DNA from: Mobilitalea torta
Lineage (GTDB): Bacteria > Bacillota > Clostridia > Lachnospirales > Lachnospiraceae
Direction of reading: 5' to 3'
Assembly: GCF_050433395.1 (NCBI RefSeq)
Contig: NZ_JBNPXH010000008.1
Coordinates: 124,001-188,000 of the forward strand
Length of the DNA: 64,000 bases
Position 1 is the stretch's first letter. Every line of letters starts with the position of its first letter. This document shows positions 18,278 through 27,528 of this stretch, one piece after another. The notes under the pieces were generated by a model. That model was not told where the DNA came from. It ran no database searches and saw nothing but the letters and a program-made list of their open reading frames with translations. Both the position numbers and the translations under genes were made by a program.

Positions 18278-20486
18278 TTCCTGTTTCTGCAATCATATCA
18301 CCGCTGATGATTCCATAAGGAATCGGTTTATCGTATCGGTTGGAGATACTGCCGGTTACCTTGATCTCGATCTCATTTCTGCCCGGCTTCAGCAGGGATG
18401 CGGAGAAAAAGCGGTGCCTGTTCCAAAAGCTTACACCGGAAAAACGACCGTTGATCCAGCACTCCGCCATTTCCTCCGCTTCAAGACAAAGTACTTCGTC
18501 ACCGGAAGGGTCGTGGAGGGTGAGCTGTGTGCGGTAGGTTTTACAAAGCTGTGTATCATCATGGTCCACCTCTGTCAGCCGCTCCTGAAGATCAATTTCC
18601 TTCCAATCCGGCAGAGGGGGTGCTGCAACGCGGCCGGTTTCGTCTAACATCAGCGCCGCACTTTCAAAAGGATGCAGCTTCAGCCGGAAGTTCTCGTTAT
18701 TGCCGACGGCATATATGGTATCCCTCCACAGGTCATAATGGATCACGGTGCCGCAGACAGGCACGCTGGCCAAAAGATCAATGGCTTCCAGCCCCTCGTT
18801 GACACAGAGATAGATATGTATATTGTCCCGGACGATATGTGACACACGCAGGGACTTGCAGGGTATGGCGGTCTTGAGATCCCTTGGAAGGTCTTCCGCT
18901 TTTGCCGTATCAGCCCGGAGCAGGGGCAGTTCTGTGCCATGACAGGGGATATAATGGGTATAGCTATAGTCCCTTATATTCAAGGTCTTATCCTTTATAA
19001 CTGCTTCCTCAAGCAGTGAAACAGGCATATAGTTGAATTCAATCTGGTTCTCATACAGTTCGGCTGCCTCTTCCCAGGGCATATTGCCGCTCTCACAGAG
19101 AACGGCGATCTGCGCGCAATTCCTGCTGTCGGTCATGAGATAGGAGAGACGTTTGATATAATCTGAAAACAGCCGGTAATACTTCCACCAGATATTATTC
19201 GGTCCCACATCCGGCGGACGTTCCTCCTTACGGGCATCCCGCAGGCTGTAGTAGAAGGCATGGGGAATAAATAAATTCACACCCCGCACACCAAGCCAGT
19301 CAATCATCCACTTCGTGTCGCAAGCGGGGAGGTGCCAGGCACCGTGACCGCAGACACCGAAGCACTCATTGGAATTGCGGCGCTTGCCGGTATGCCGTGC
19401 GGCATCTGCCGAGCATTTGGCCTGCACGCTGTCCATTCCCGTAATACCGCCGTTCTCCGGTGCAACCCGGCGCAGAATCAGATCCTGTCCGGGAATGTGG
19501 AAATAGGTCTCCTCGTCGATATCATTGCTTTTCTCCGGATGCCCCATAAGGGCAATTCCATGGGCCTCGCACCAGTCGCTGAGCTGCTGGTAATAGGCGG
19601 TACACAGGCGCTTTGTTACTACCTGCCTGTAAATGCGGGTCGTTGCATTCTCCTTTTTCTCAAACAGGGCGCGCAGCTCCTGCAAATCGCCTCCGGCGGC
19701 AAGAATCTCTGCTTCCAGCCCATCGGTCCATTCCGCATATCCCTGAGCATTCCGCCCTAAGACACCGGGCTCGTCGGTAAAAAATCCAATAACAGTATTG
19801 CCGAAATATTCTTTCAGATGTTCATAATATTGATCATGGGTGAGCCGGATAAATAGCCGGACTGCTTCCGGATTCAGGATGTCGGCTGAGGGAGGAGCAT
19901 TAGGCTCGCCGTCATCTTCGCCAAAATGAATGCCCCGGATTGTGCCGCCGCAATGTTTTTGTACCAGCATACTGCCGTCAGAAAAATGTGCAATCACCTT
20001 ATGATTGTCTGTGCTGCCAGCCGTACTGCGGCAAGCCATGATTTTATCGGCCGCATCCTTGCCGACTACGTTCTTGTCAGCTGGATTCTGGTAGATTAAA
20101 TTACAGCCCGCTGCTGTATCTCTATCCATCAGACAAAGGCCGATGGATGCGAAGGCAGGATTGGCATTCACAACTTCACCGTGTGCCGTGCCGGAGGGAT
20201 ACATGGCCTCATCGTACAGCACAATTTTCATATTCAGACTGGCGGCAGTCTCTACAATATGATGTATAAAATCAAAATAAATATCGGATAAATAAGGAAT
20301 GCTTTTCGGGATACCGATGCGGGGGTGTACCACTACGCCATTTACACCCTTTTCTTTAAAATCTGTCAGCTGACGTGTAAGCTCTTCCTTATGGAGTTCG
20401 TCATTAATAAACCAGAAGGGAATGGGAGAGAACTCCTCCGGGGGCTCCTGTAATGTATGCAATAATGAGGTTAATCCTGTGTTCAT
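18267..20486 (-). CDS. Putative glycoside hydrolase, GH106-like
   Basis: A protein of about 739 residues without signal peptide. The N-terminus has FSPIPFWFINDELHKEELTRQL and GVVVHPRIGIP, then IVLYDEAMYPSGTAHG and GFFTDEPGV, the pattern of GH106 (alpha-L-rhamnosidase) and related barrel enzymes. The C-terminal part is a beta-rich domain ending in a galactose-binding-like sandwich (ECWINGRFSGVSFWNRHRF). It is shorter than typical GH106 proteins. ATG 20486 has AAAGGA 7 nt upstream; longer in-frame starts lack a ribosome site. It would act on imported or small glycosides in the cytoplasm. The substrate is uncertain. Confidence 0.65.
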   Translation of the reverse strand: MNTGLTSLLHTLQEPPEEFSPIPFWFINDELHKEELTRQLTDFKEKGVNGVVVHPRIGIPKSIPYLSDIYFDFIHHIVETAASLNMKIVLYDEAMYPSGTAHGEVVNANPAFASIGLCLMDRDTAAGCNLIYQNPADKNVVGKDAADKIMACRSTAGSTDNHKVIAHFSDGSMLVQKHCGGTIRGIHFGEDDGEPNAPPSADILNPEAVRLFIRLTHDQYYEHLKEYFGNTVIGFFTDEPGVLGRNAQGYAEWTDGLEAEILAAGGDLQELRALFEKKENATTRIYRQVVTKRLCTAYYQQLSDWCEAHGIALMGHPEKSNDIDEETYFHIPGQDLILRRVAPENGGITGMDSVQAKCSADAARHTGKRRNSNECFGVCGHGAWHLPACDTKWMIDWLGVRGVNLFIPHAFYYSLRDARKEERPPDVGPNNIWWKYYRLFSDYIKRLSYLMTDSRNCAQIAVLCESGNMPWEEAAELYENQIEFNYMPVSLLEEAVIKDKTLNIRDYSYTHYIPCHGTELPLLRADTAKAEDLPRDLKTAIPCKSLRVSHIVRDNIHIYLCVNEGLEAIDLLASVPVCGTVIHYDLWRDTIYAVGNNENFRLKLHPFESAALMLDETGRVAAPPLPDWKEIDLQERLTEVDHDDTQLCKTYRTQLTLHDPSGDEVLCLEAEEMAECWINGRFSGVSFWNRHRFFSASLLKPGRNEIEIKVTGSISNRYDKPIPYGIISGDMIAETGKNI

Positions 20487-20556
20487 TGTCCGGTCCTTTC
20501 CATGGTACTGCCGCCGATTGTCTGGGATACCTGCGGTACGGCGTACTATTATTGCT

Positions 20557-20585
20557 ATTATACTGGGAAATCCATAGATCGGCAA
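20557..20585 (-). promoter_or_regulatory. Promoter of the GH106-like gene
   Basis: On the minus strand TTGCCG (20580-20585), a 17-bp spacer and a perfect TATAAT (20557-20562), about 70 nt before the chosen ATG at 20486. This placement also argues against the longer reading frame, whose start would lie inside the promoter. Confidence 0.55.
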
Positions 20586-20618
20586 GATGGCAAAAATATT
20601 GCCCTAATGTGTAGGTGA

Positions 20619-21173
20619 TGCACCTTAACCTATTACAGTAAGCCCAGTCTTCTGGCCCGGGAAGTCACGCGCATTCCGGGGGGAAGCCTTTGCTATGATG
20701 ATTATAAGTTAAATGATAAATTAAATCAGAATAGTAAAAACCTTTATGAAATCTATGGCTTTCGCAGCTGGCCCACATATCGGAGGGGCTGGAGGGTTGT
20801 AATTCCTTTTGCCACAGAGAAAACAATCGAACAGTATCGGAACGGTGAAATGGTAACGCCCTATTATATTAAAACAAGGGATCTGTACCGGGCATTTACA
20901 GATTATTTTAATGAAGGGACAAAAGCAGCCTATTATGTGAGGCCGGAGGTCTCCGCAGGAGATACGGAGAAAGACGCCCAGGCCCTTGAGGGGGCCTTTT
21001 ATGAAAAGGATAAGCTGCTCTATCAGGAAGGATATTTTAACTCCCCCGATTTTTATCATGCCATCTGGGATAGATGGAATTTTTTACTGGTCACAGCGAT
21101 TTTCCTCCTTCTACTCTACGGATTTCAAGGATTCCGCCATGGGAATCCGGTCGATTTTCCCGATCAGGATTAA
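20619..21173 (+). pseudogene. 5'-truncated gene fragment with C-terminal membrane segment
   Basis: An open frame of 184 codons in which no ATG, GTG or TTG occurs in the first 77 codons; the first ATG is at 20850. The composition looks protein-like: IPGGSLCYDDYKLND, GWRVVIPFATEKTIEQY, YIKTRDLYRAFTDYF, then a single hydrophobic helix (WNFLLVTAIFLLLLYGF) and a short charged tail. Its last 63 nt run antisense into the 3' end of the large permease gene. This looks like the C-terminal part of a gene whose start was lost, perhaps at the junction near 20600. I do not recognise the family. Confidence 0.45.
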
Positions 21174-24100
21174 GCTGACTAATCCGGTTAGGCCAAGGGT
21201 TATAACCAGCGCATAGAGATAGCTGGCAGGGAATATCTGAATATTAAAGGAGATGGCTTCAATTTTAATCTGTTCCATAACAAAGCGGTGAAGCAGAATA
21301 CCCGCAGGCAGACCAAGGGCCGTGCTGAGGAGGGTGATCACGATATTCTCCCGGAAGACATAGCTGTAGGTCTCCGTGGGGAAGAAGCCCAGCACCTTAA
21401 TGGTTGCGATCTCCCGGTTACGCTCCGTAATATTGATATTGCTCAGATTATACATAACCACAAAGGAAAGGGCGCAGGCACAGGCAATGACCAGCCAGAC
21501 GATATAATTAAGGCTGTTCATCATATCGGTTACCCGGTTTCTTGTGTCCTCCGTAACAAAGACATTAGCTACGCCGTGATCGTTCATGAGCCTGGCGGAA
21601 ATATCATAGAGCTGACCGGCGCCGGCGGTGGCATAGGCTGTCTTATAGGTGCAGTCTGCGCCGAAGACCTTCTGGTAGGTGGCGGCGCTCATATACATAT
21701 AATGAAAGGCATAATTTTTAAACACGCCCCCGATCTGAACCGTGTAATACTCCGCATTATTGAGATTGATGGTCATGGTATCCCCGATTCCCACTCCCGC
21801 GGCCTTAGCCAGCTGGTCGCTGACGGCAACATAGCCGTAATCCGGATAGGGCACGGCTTGGCCATTCAGATGCAGGCCGATGACCTTGGTGATATCCGGG
21901 TCATCGCTGGCGATAATATTGATCTTCTGGCTCCCCTTTTTATCCGAGAACTCATAGGTATCGGTACAGATAAACACGCACTCGGAGAGCAGGCCGGAGG
22001 TATCCTCGTCAAAAGCCTTCCTCTCCTCTTCGGTTAAAGGGTCGGAAAAGGTGAGGGTGTAGTCATACATCATAATAGAGCCAAACTGGTCGTCGGCAAT
22101 ATTGCTGATGGAATCCTTTAAGCCCAGGCCGGCCAGCAGCAGTGCACTGCAGCCGCCGGTGCCCAGAAGCATCATAAAGAGACGCTTTTTATACCGTAAG
22201 ATATTGCGGATGGATACCTTGTGAAGGAAGTTGATCTTCCTCCACAGGAAGGGAAGCCGTTCCAGGAAAATGCGTTTTCCCGCCTTGGGAGCCTTGGGGC
22301 GCATAAGCTGGGCCGGCATCTGTGACAGCTCCGTCCGGCAGGCCGCATAGGTGGCCCCCACAGAGCAGAGCAGGGATACCAGCAGGGTAAGGAGTGCCAG
22401 GTAGCCGCTGAATACATATTTGATTTCGGAAAAACCATAAAGCATCTTGTAAGCCTGCCAGATGGCAAAGGGAAACAGCCTGGTGCCTGCAAAGTATCCC
22501 AGAATACAGCCGAGAACGGCGGCGCTTCCCGAGTAGGAGACATATTTCCGGGCGATGGAGCGGTTGCTGTAGCCCAACGCCTTTAAAGTGCCGATTTGAG
22601 TCCTTTGCTCATCCACCATCCTTGTCATGGTAGTACTGCAGACCAGAGCGGCCACCAGAAAGAAGAAGATAGGGAATATCTTGGCGATGCCCTCCACCAC
22701 GGAGGAGTCATTTTCAAAGCTGGTATAGCCGATATTGGTGCTCCGATCCAGCACATAGCAGGACGGTTGATCCATCCGGGCCACCTCTTCCCTGGCGGAA
22801 CGGATTTGCTCCAGCACATCCTTCAGCTTCTTATCGGCATCGGCTAAGGAGGTATCCGTTTCCTCCTTGGCGGTATTATATTTCTCTAAGCCCTCGCTGT
22901 ACTGCTCTTTTGCCTCTGCCAGCGCTTTCCCGCCGTCGGTAAGCTGTGTTTTATAATCCTCTATGATCTCTTTGGCTGTGTCCAACTGTGCTTTCGCCGA
23001 AGTCAGCTGCTTCGCTGCGGCGGTGAGCTCGGTATTGGCCGTTTTCCTGGACGCATCCAGCTGGGTCTGCCCTGCGTTGACCTGGGTCAGAGAAGCCGTC
23101 AGTGCCTGATATTGCTCCACTGCTCCTGCCGCCTCGATCTGTGCCAACCCCTGCTTTACCTGCTCCAATTGTGCGAGAGCGGTCTGATACTCCGGGCTGT
23201 TTTGGTCCGTGAGGAGGGTAAGGGCTTCCTCCAGTGCGGCTTTCAATTGCTGTAAGTCCTTGTATTGGTCAAGAACACCGCTTTTCTCGATCTGCTCCAT
23301 GCCGGCAGTTATCTGAGAACGGCTGGTATCCAGTTCTGCCTGCTTTGCGTCAAGAGCGGCAAGGGTTTCTTCCTTTTTCGCCTCATATTTCTTTCTGGAA
23401 TTGTTGTACTCTGACAGGGAGGTTTGGTATTGCTCCTCTTTCTCCTCCAGCTGCTGTCTGCCGTCTGCCAGCAGCGTTTCCTTATGACTGATTTCAGCCT
23501 TTGCATCCTCCAGCTCCTGCCATGCAGCTTCCAGTTCTTTTTCTGCATCCGTCTTTTGAGATAAATACTCCGTATAGGAGGAATGATAGTCCTCTTCTGC
23601 ATCGGCAATCTCCTGATTGGCTTTTTCTATAATATCCTGGTAACGCAGCTGGGCCCGGAGGTTTCCCGCATCGGTGAGAGACTGCTTCATGGCGGATATG
23701 GCATCCTCATAGTCCTCGCTGAAGATTTTGAAACGGGGAATGTCCAGACTGAGATAGAGCTCCGTATAATAATCAACGGAAAAGCCGCCCTCCGGGAGAT
23801 AGAGGAAGGCGTTGACCGAACCTCCCGCAAGCTTGGTGGTGCCCCGGTCACTGCGGTACAGGTAGCTGACAGAATTGCATAACCCTACGATGGTATATTC
23901 CTGATAGGAAAAGGAACGGAGTGTGTCTTCCTCATTGCTGTCGGAAAGCAGGATTGTCTTACCGATGGCTTCCTCCGTAAAGCTGAGAGCGTCCGCCAGG
24001 CATTCGTTATCTGCGCTGGGGCTCCGGCCTGCGATGATACTGAGCTGATTCACGTTCTGGGTTATGGAATGTGCTTTAAGAATAATATCTTTGTGGTCAT

Positions 24101-24392
24101 TGAACTCGGCGATAAAATCAGCAAAGACGGCTCCTTCCGCAGCGCTGATACCGTCCAGGCCGTTGAAATACTCAATATCCTCATCCGTAAACCCTAAAGT
24201 GGACAGCAGGCGGTAGTCGTACATGGTGCTTTCGGAAATATAGGAATCCCCTGTCTGTATCATGGCTTCTTTGGTGATCTTAAGCCCGGAGAAAAAGCCG
24301 ACACCGAGAGCTATAATCATAAGAATTGCAAAATAGCGTCCCAGGGTGTGCATAATCTCACGCCGGTTATTCTTGTTCCATGCAGAATTCAT
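21111..24392 (-). CDS. Large FtsX/MacB-like ABC permease with coiled-coil insertion
   Basis: A 1093-residue membrane protein. The order is an N-terminal helix (YFAILMIIALGVGFFSGL), an extracytoplasmic domain, a long Lys/Glu/Gln-rich coiled coil (about 255-555, rich in AQLD and AKEQ heptads), an FtsX domain (three helices from about 590 to 720), a fourth helix near 765, a second extracytoplasmic domain, and a final FtsX domain (about 985-1090). Such proteins need an ATPase partner and work as mechanotransmitters in lipid or peptide export, or as antimicrobial-peptide sensors. No ATPase gene lies on either side. The gene is transcribed alone. Confidence 0.88.
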   Translation of the reverse strand: MNSAWNKNNRREIMHTLGRYFAILMIIALGVGFFSGLKITKEAMIQTGDSYISESTMYDYRLLSTLGFTDEDIEYFNGLDGISAAEGAVFADFIAEFNDHKDIILKAHSITQNVNQLSIIAGRSPSADNECLADALSFTEEAIGKTILLSDSNEEDTLRSFSYQEYTIVGLCNSVSYLYRSDRGTTKLAGGSVNAFLYLPEGGFSVDYYTELYLSLDIPRFKIFSEDYEDAISAMKQSLTDAGNLRAQLRYQDIIEKANQEIADAEEDYHSSYTEYLSQKTDAEKELEAAWQELEDAKAEISHKETLLADGRQQLEEKEEQYQTSLSEYNNSRKKYEAKKEETLAALDAKQAELDTSRSQITAGMEQIEKSGVLDQYKDLQQLKAALEEALTLLTDQNSPEYQTALAQLEQVKQGLAQIEAAGAVEQYQALTASLTQVNAGQTQLDASRKTANTELTAAAKQLTSAKAQLDTAKEIIEDYKTQLTDGGKALAEAKEQYSEGLEKYNTAKEETDTSLADADKKLKDVLEQIRSAREEVARMDQPSCYVLDRSTNIGYTSFENDSSVVEGIAKIFPIFFFLVAALVCSTTMTRMVDEQRTQIGTLKALGYSNRSIARKYVSYSGSAAVLGCILGYFAGTRLFPFAIWQAYKMLYGFSEIKYVFSGYLALLTLLVSLLCSVGATYAACRTELSQMPAQLMRPKAPKAGKRIFLERLPFLWRKINFLHKVSIRNILRYKKRLFMMLLGTGGCSALLLAGLGLKDSISNIADDQFGSIMMYDYTLTFSDPLTEEERKAFDEDTSGLLSECVFICTDTYEFSDKKGSQKINIIASDDPDITKVIGLHLNGQAVPYPDYGYVAVSDQLAKAAGVGIGDTMTINLNNAEYYTVQIGGVFKNYAFHYMYMSAATYQKVFGADCTYKTAYATAGAGQLYDISARLMNDHGVANVFVTEDTRNRVTDMMNSLNYIVWLVIACACALSFVVMYNLSNINITERNREIATIKVLGFFPTETYSYVFRENIVITLLSTALGLPAGILLHRFVMEQIKIEAISFNIQIFPASYLYALVITLGLTGLVSLILIGKIDRIPMAESLKSVE

Positions 24393-24452
24393 TATTACCG
24401 CCCCATTTCCCTGCTCTGAAATAATATCTTGCTTTAAAATGAACTAAGATAA

Positions 24453-24481
24453 AGTTTAATACAATGTAATAAAAATTTCAA
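24453..24481 (-). promoter_or_regulatory. Candidate promoter of the large permease gene
   Basis: On the minus strand TTGAAA (24476-24481), a 17-bp spacer and TAAACT (24453-24458), about 60 nt before the permease ATG. Found by eye in AT-rich DNA, so chance matches are possible. Confidence 0.35.
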
Positions 24482-24597
24482 CCGTTCATCAATAGAAGTA
24501 AAAAGCCATTAGGATATAAAAATATAAAAATTTATAAACTGCCTCATTGCATAAGGAGACAAAATAATTTATGCTCTACTCAAGGAGGTGCATTGAG

Positions 24598-25077
24598 ATG
24601 GCAAATGAACAGAAAAAGGATTTTAACGCAATGCTGCGCAATAATAAGGACATGCCTAAGGTGCAGATCATTACCGATGAGAAAAGCATTGAGAAATACG
24701 GCGGTGAACGGATGTATTTTGCCCCGCCCATGGATTACGACAATGTGATGAAGAGGGTCCCTTATGGCAAAGTCATTACAGTGGGGCAGATCCGGGATTA
24801 TTTTGCCATAGAAAATCAGGCTGATTTTACAGATCCCATTACAGCCGGAATCTTTGTCTCCATAGCAGCCTGGGCCAGTGAACAAAGGGAGGAAGAAAAG
24901 ACACCGTATTGGAGAACACTGAAAGCGGAAGGCGAATTGAATCCCAAATATCCCGGAGGGGCAGAGGCTCAGAAGAAAAAGCTGGAGGAGGAAGGGCATA
25001 CTGTTATTCGGCGCGGAAGAAGCAACGTCCGATATTATGTACAGAATTATCAGGACAGCTTATATCAGCTGGTGTGA
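24598..25077 (+). CDS. MGMT-fold DNA-binding protein without the catalytic Cys
   Basis: A protein of about 159 residues whose central part matches the C-terminal domain of O6-alkylguanine DNA methyltransferases: VPYGKVITVGQIRDYF, a FVSIAAWA helix, and KKKLEEEGHTV near the end. Where true MGMTs have PCHRV, this protein reads PYWRTL, so the alkyl-acceptor Cys is missing, as in alkyltransferase-like (ATL) proteins. It may bind DNA lesions rather than repair them directly, or be a different user of the fold. AAGGAGGTG lies 7 nt before ATG 24598; an upstream ATG at 24571 is less well placed. Confidence 0.65.
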   Translation: MANEQKKDFNAMLRNNKDMPKVQIITDEKSIEKYGGERMYFAPPMDYDNVMKRVPYGKVITVGQIRDYFAIENQADFTDPITAGIFVSIAAWASEQREEEKTPYWRTLKAEGELNPKYPGGAEAQKKKLEEEGHTVIRRGRSNVRYYVQNYQDSLYQLV

Positions 25078-25193
25078 AAAGCAAAGGGCAGGAAACAGAA
25101 AGAGATAAAAGAGAAATGGAAAATAAGAAATAAAGGAAAAGATAAAAAAAGAAAGATATAGGGATAGAAAGAAAGTCATAGGAGAAGGATAAT

Positions 25194-26570
25194 ATGAAAA
25201 AAGAAGAGAAACGAGATTACAGGCCAAAAGTGCATTTTACACCGCCTGCGATGTGGATCAATGATCCCAATGGAATGGTATATGTGGATGGAGTTTATCA
25301 TCTGTTCTATCAGCACTACCCGGAGGACACCGTCTGGGGACCCATGCATTGGGGACACGCAATCTCCGGAGATCTGCTGCACTGGGACCATCTGCCCATC
25401 GCCTTGTACCCGGATGAACTGGGTTATATTTTTTCCGGAAGCTGTGTCTATGATTATCAGAATACCTCGGGCCTCGGAGCGGAAGGGAAGGCTCCGCTGG
25501 TGGCCCTGTATACCAGCCATGACGGTACAACGCAGACCGAACACCAAAGCATGGCTTACAGTACGGATTATGTTCATTTTGAAAAATACCGCAAAAATCC
25601 GGTTATCTCCAACCCTGGCATAAAGGACTTCAGAGATCCCAAGGTATTCCGGAACTCCGAATTGGATTGCTGGAGCATGGTATTGGCGGCAACGGACCGT
25701 GTTAATTTTTATTGCTCCAGGGATCTGAAAAGCTGGGAGAAGACAGGGGAATTCCTTATCGGGCACAATGGAATCAAAGGCATCTGTGAATGCCCCGACT
25801 GCTTTCCGGTAAAAACGGAGGAAGGCATCAAATGGATTCTGATCATCAGTATGATCATTGAGACAGAGAATAAGATGGCTAATGTACATAAGACCCAGTA
25901 TTTCATAGGCACCTTTGACGGAAGAACCTTTATTGAAGCGGAAAAAGCCGAAGGCCCGCTGTGGCTGAATTACGGCCCGGATCATTATGCCGGAGTCACC
26001 TTTCAGAATATGGACAGACCGGTGTTAATGGGATGGGCGAATAATTGGGCCTATGGGGGAGCTGTTCCCACAGAAGGCTACCGGGGACAGATGAGCCTTG
26101 CCAGTGAAATAAGCTTGAAAAAGACGCCCCTGGGATACCGGGCGGCATTCCGGCCTCTGGGGCTGGAGCAATTGAGGGGCAAAGGGGTTTTGGCAGCAGA
26201 CCGGACGGAGCTTGCAACCCAGTCCTTTGGCCTGGAGGCGGAAGGCAGCGGACAGGGAAGGATAATTTTATCCAATGCCATAGATGAAGAGCTGATTATC
26301 GAGATTACCGGCGAAGAGATCATTGTTGACCGCACGAAGGCCGGGAGGAAGGACTTCCATGAAAAGTACGGGCTGCCGGAGTTTTGCAGGGTCAGCGCGG
26401 CAAGATATCAGAAGGGCGATTACCGCCTGGAGCTGATCTTTGATGTCTCCCTGCTGGAGCTGTTCGCCGAGGATGGCTTAATTCCCGTCACAATGTCCGT
26501 ATATCCGGAAAGGCCATATGAAACGCTTCATATCGAGGGAGAGATGAAGGCTTACATATATCCCCTGTAA
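25194..26570 (+). CDS. GH32 beta-fructosidase (sucrose or fructan hydrolase)
   Basis: A 458-residue enzyme without signal peptide. The GH32 set is complete: WINDPNG with nucleophile D24, FRDPKVF with the transition-state Asp, and GICECPDCF with the acid/base Glu. The C-terminal beta-sandwich ends in LELFAEDGLIPVTMSVYP. GH32 enzymes release fructose from sucrose, sucrose-6-phosphate or fructans. AGGAGAAGG precedes the ATG. No transporter or PTS gene lies beside it, so the natural substrate is open. The gene is isolated between a purine-rich leader and a strong terminator. Confidence 0.92.
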   Translation: MKKEEKRDYRPKVHFTPPAMWINDPNGMVYVDGVYHLFYQHYPEDTVWGPMHWGHAISGDLLHWDHLPIALYPDELGYIFSGSCVYDYQNTSGLGAEGKAPLVALYTSHDGTTQTEHQSMAYSTDYVHFEKYRKNPVISNPGIKDFRDPKVFRNSELDCWSMVLAATDRVNFYCSRDLKSWEKTGEFLIGHNGIKGICECPDCFPVKTEEGIKWILIISMIIETENKMANVHKTQYFIGTFDGRTFIEAEKAEGPLWLNYGPDHYAGVTFQNMDRPVLMGWANNWAYGGAVPTEGYRGQMSLASEISLKKTPLGYRAAFRPLGLEQLRGKGVLAADRTELATQSFGLEAEGSGQGRIILSNAIDEELIIEITGEEIIVDRTKAGRKDFHEKYGLPEFCRVSAARYQKGDYRLELIFDVSLLELFAEDGLIPVTMSVYPERPYETLHIEGEMKAYIYPL

Positions 26571-26588
26571 TGCCCTGTAATGTGCATA

Positions 26589-26637
26589 AAAAATGCGTCT
26601 TGACTAAGCTTCAAAAGCTGTTTCAAGGCGCATTTTT
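26589..26637. terminator. Bidirectional rho-independent terminator
   Basis: AAAAATGCG-CTTGA pairs with TCAAG-CGCATTTTT across a loop of about 18 nt, giving a long stem with T-tracts on both strands. It separates the GH32 gene from the convergent iron-transport operon. Confidence 0.85.
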
Positions 26638-26697
26638 GTGCTATTAATAGGATTATTTTGTATAAATTACTATCACCAATTCATTTTGCGGCAGCCC

Positions 26698-27528
26698 TTA
26701 TATCTGTCCGGAATATAGAAGCTCCCCGGGATGAACATGATGCCTGCCCTTGGGAACAATAAAGGGAGAGCCGGATACCGGATCCTTGATTACGGCGCAA
26801 TCGAGCCCAAACACCTGCTTGATCAAATCCTCGGTAACAACCTCTGGGGGAGTTCCCTCACGGATGAGCCTGCCCTTGTGAAGAGCAAAGATATAATCGG
26901 CGTATCTGGCGGACAGATTAATGTCGTGGAGCACCATAACAATGGTGGTGCCGCGTTTCTTATTCAGGTCCGTAAGCAGATCCAGAATCTCAACCTGATA
27001 TGTGATATCAAGGAAGGTGGTAGGCTCATCCAGCAGCAGGATATCGGTCTGCTGCGCCAGGGCCATCGCAATCCATACCCGCTGGCGCTGCCCGCCGGAC
27101 AGCTCGTCAATATTGCGGTTTGCCAGCTCTGAGATGCCCATAATCTCCAGAGCTTCTTCCACCGCTTCATAATCCTTCTTACCCCAGCCCTTAAAGAAGC
27201 TTTGATAGGGAAATCGCCCCCGGCCTACCAGATCGGCAACGGCGATTCCCTCCGGCACCACAGGAGACTGGGGAAGCAGCCCCAGGACACGGGCCAGCTG
27301 CTTAGGCGGAATCTCATTAAGCTTCTTCTCCCCCAGGAGGATATCCCCGGAGGAGGGCTTGATCAGACGGGCCAGGGTTTTAAGCAGGGTGGATTTTCCG
27401 CAGGCATTTGCACCGATGATTACGCTGATCCTATGATCGGGAATGACCAGATCAATTCCGTGAAGAATGACTTTATTATCATATCCCGCAACAATATTAT
27501 TTGCTTTTAGCTGCTGTGCTGTTTTCAT
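26698..27528 (-). CDS. Iron-siderophore ABC transporter ATPase (FecE/FhuC type)
   Basis: A 276-residue ATPase. Walker A is GANACGKST near residue 38, the signature LSGGQRQRVWIAMAL near 145, Walker B ILLLDEPTTFLD near 165, and the switch His lies in VLHDINLSARYADYI. The wording is typical of the FecE/FhuC/BtuD group. It is the last gene of a four-gene operon and overlaps the upstream permease by 4 nt. It powers import of a ferric siderophore or related chelate. Confidence 0.92.
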   Translation of the reverse strand: MKTAQQLKANNIVAGYDNKVILHGIDLVIPDHRISVIIGANACGKSTLLKTLARLIKPSSGDILLGEKKLNEIPPKQLARVLGLLPQSPVVPEGIAVADLVGRGRFPYQSFFKGWGKKDYEAVEEALEIMGISELANRNIDELSGGQRQRVWIAMALAQQTDILLLDEPTTFLDITYQVEILDLLTDLNKKRGTTIVMVLHDINLSARYADYIFALHKGRLIREGTPPEVVTEDLIKQVFGLDCAVIKDPVSGSPFIVPKGRHHVHPGELLYSGQI

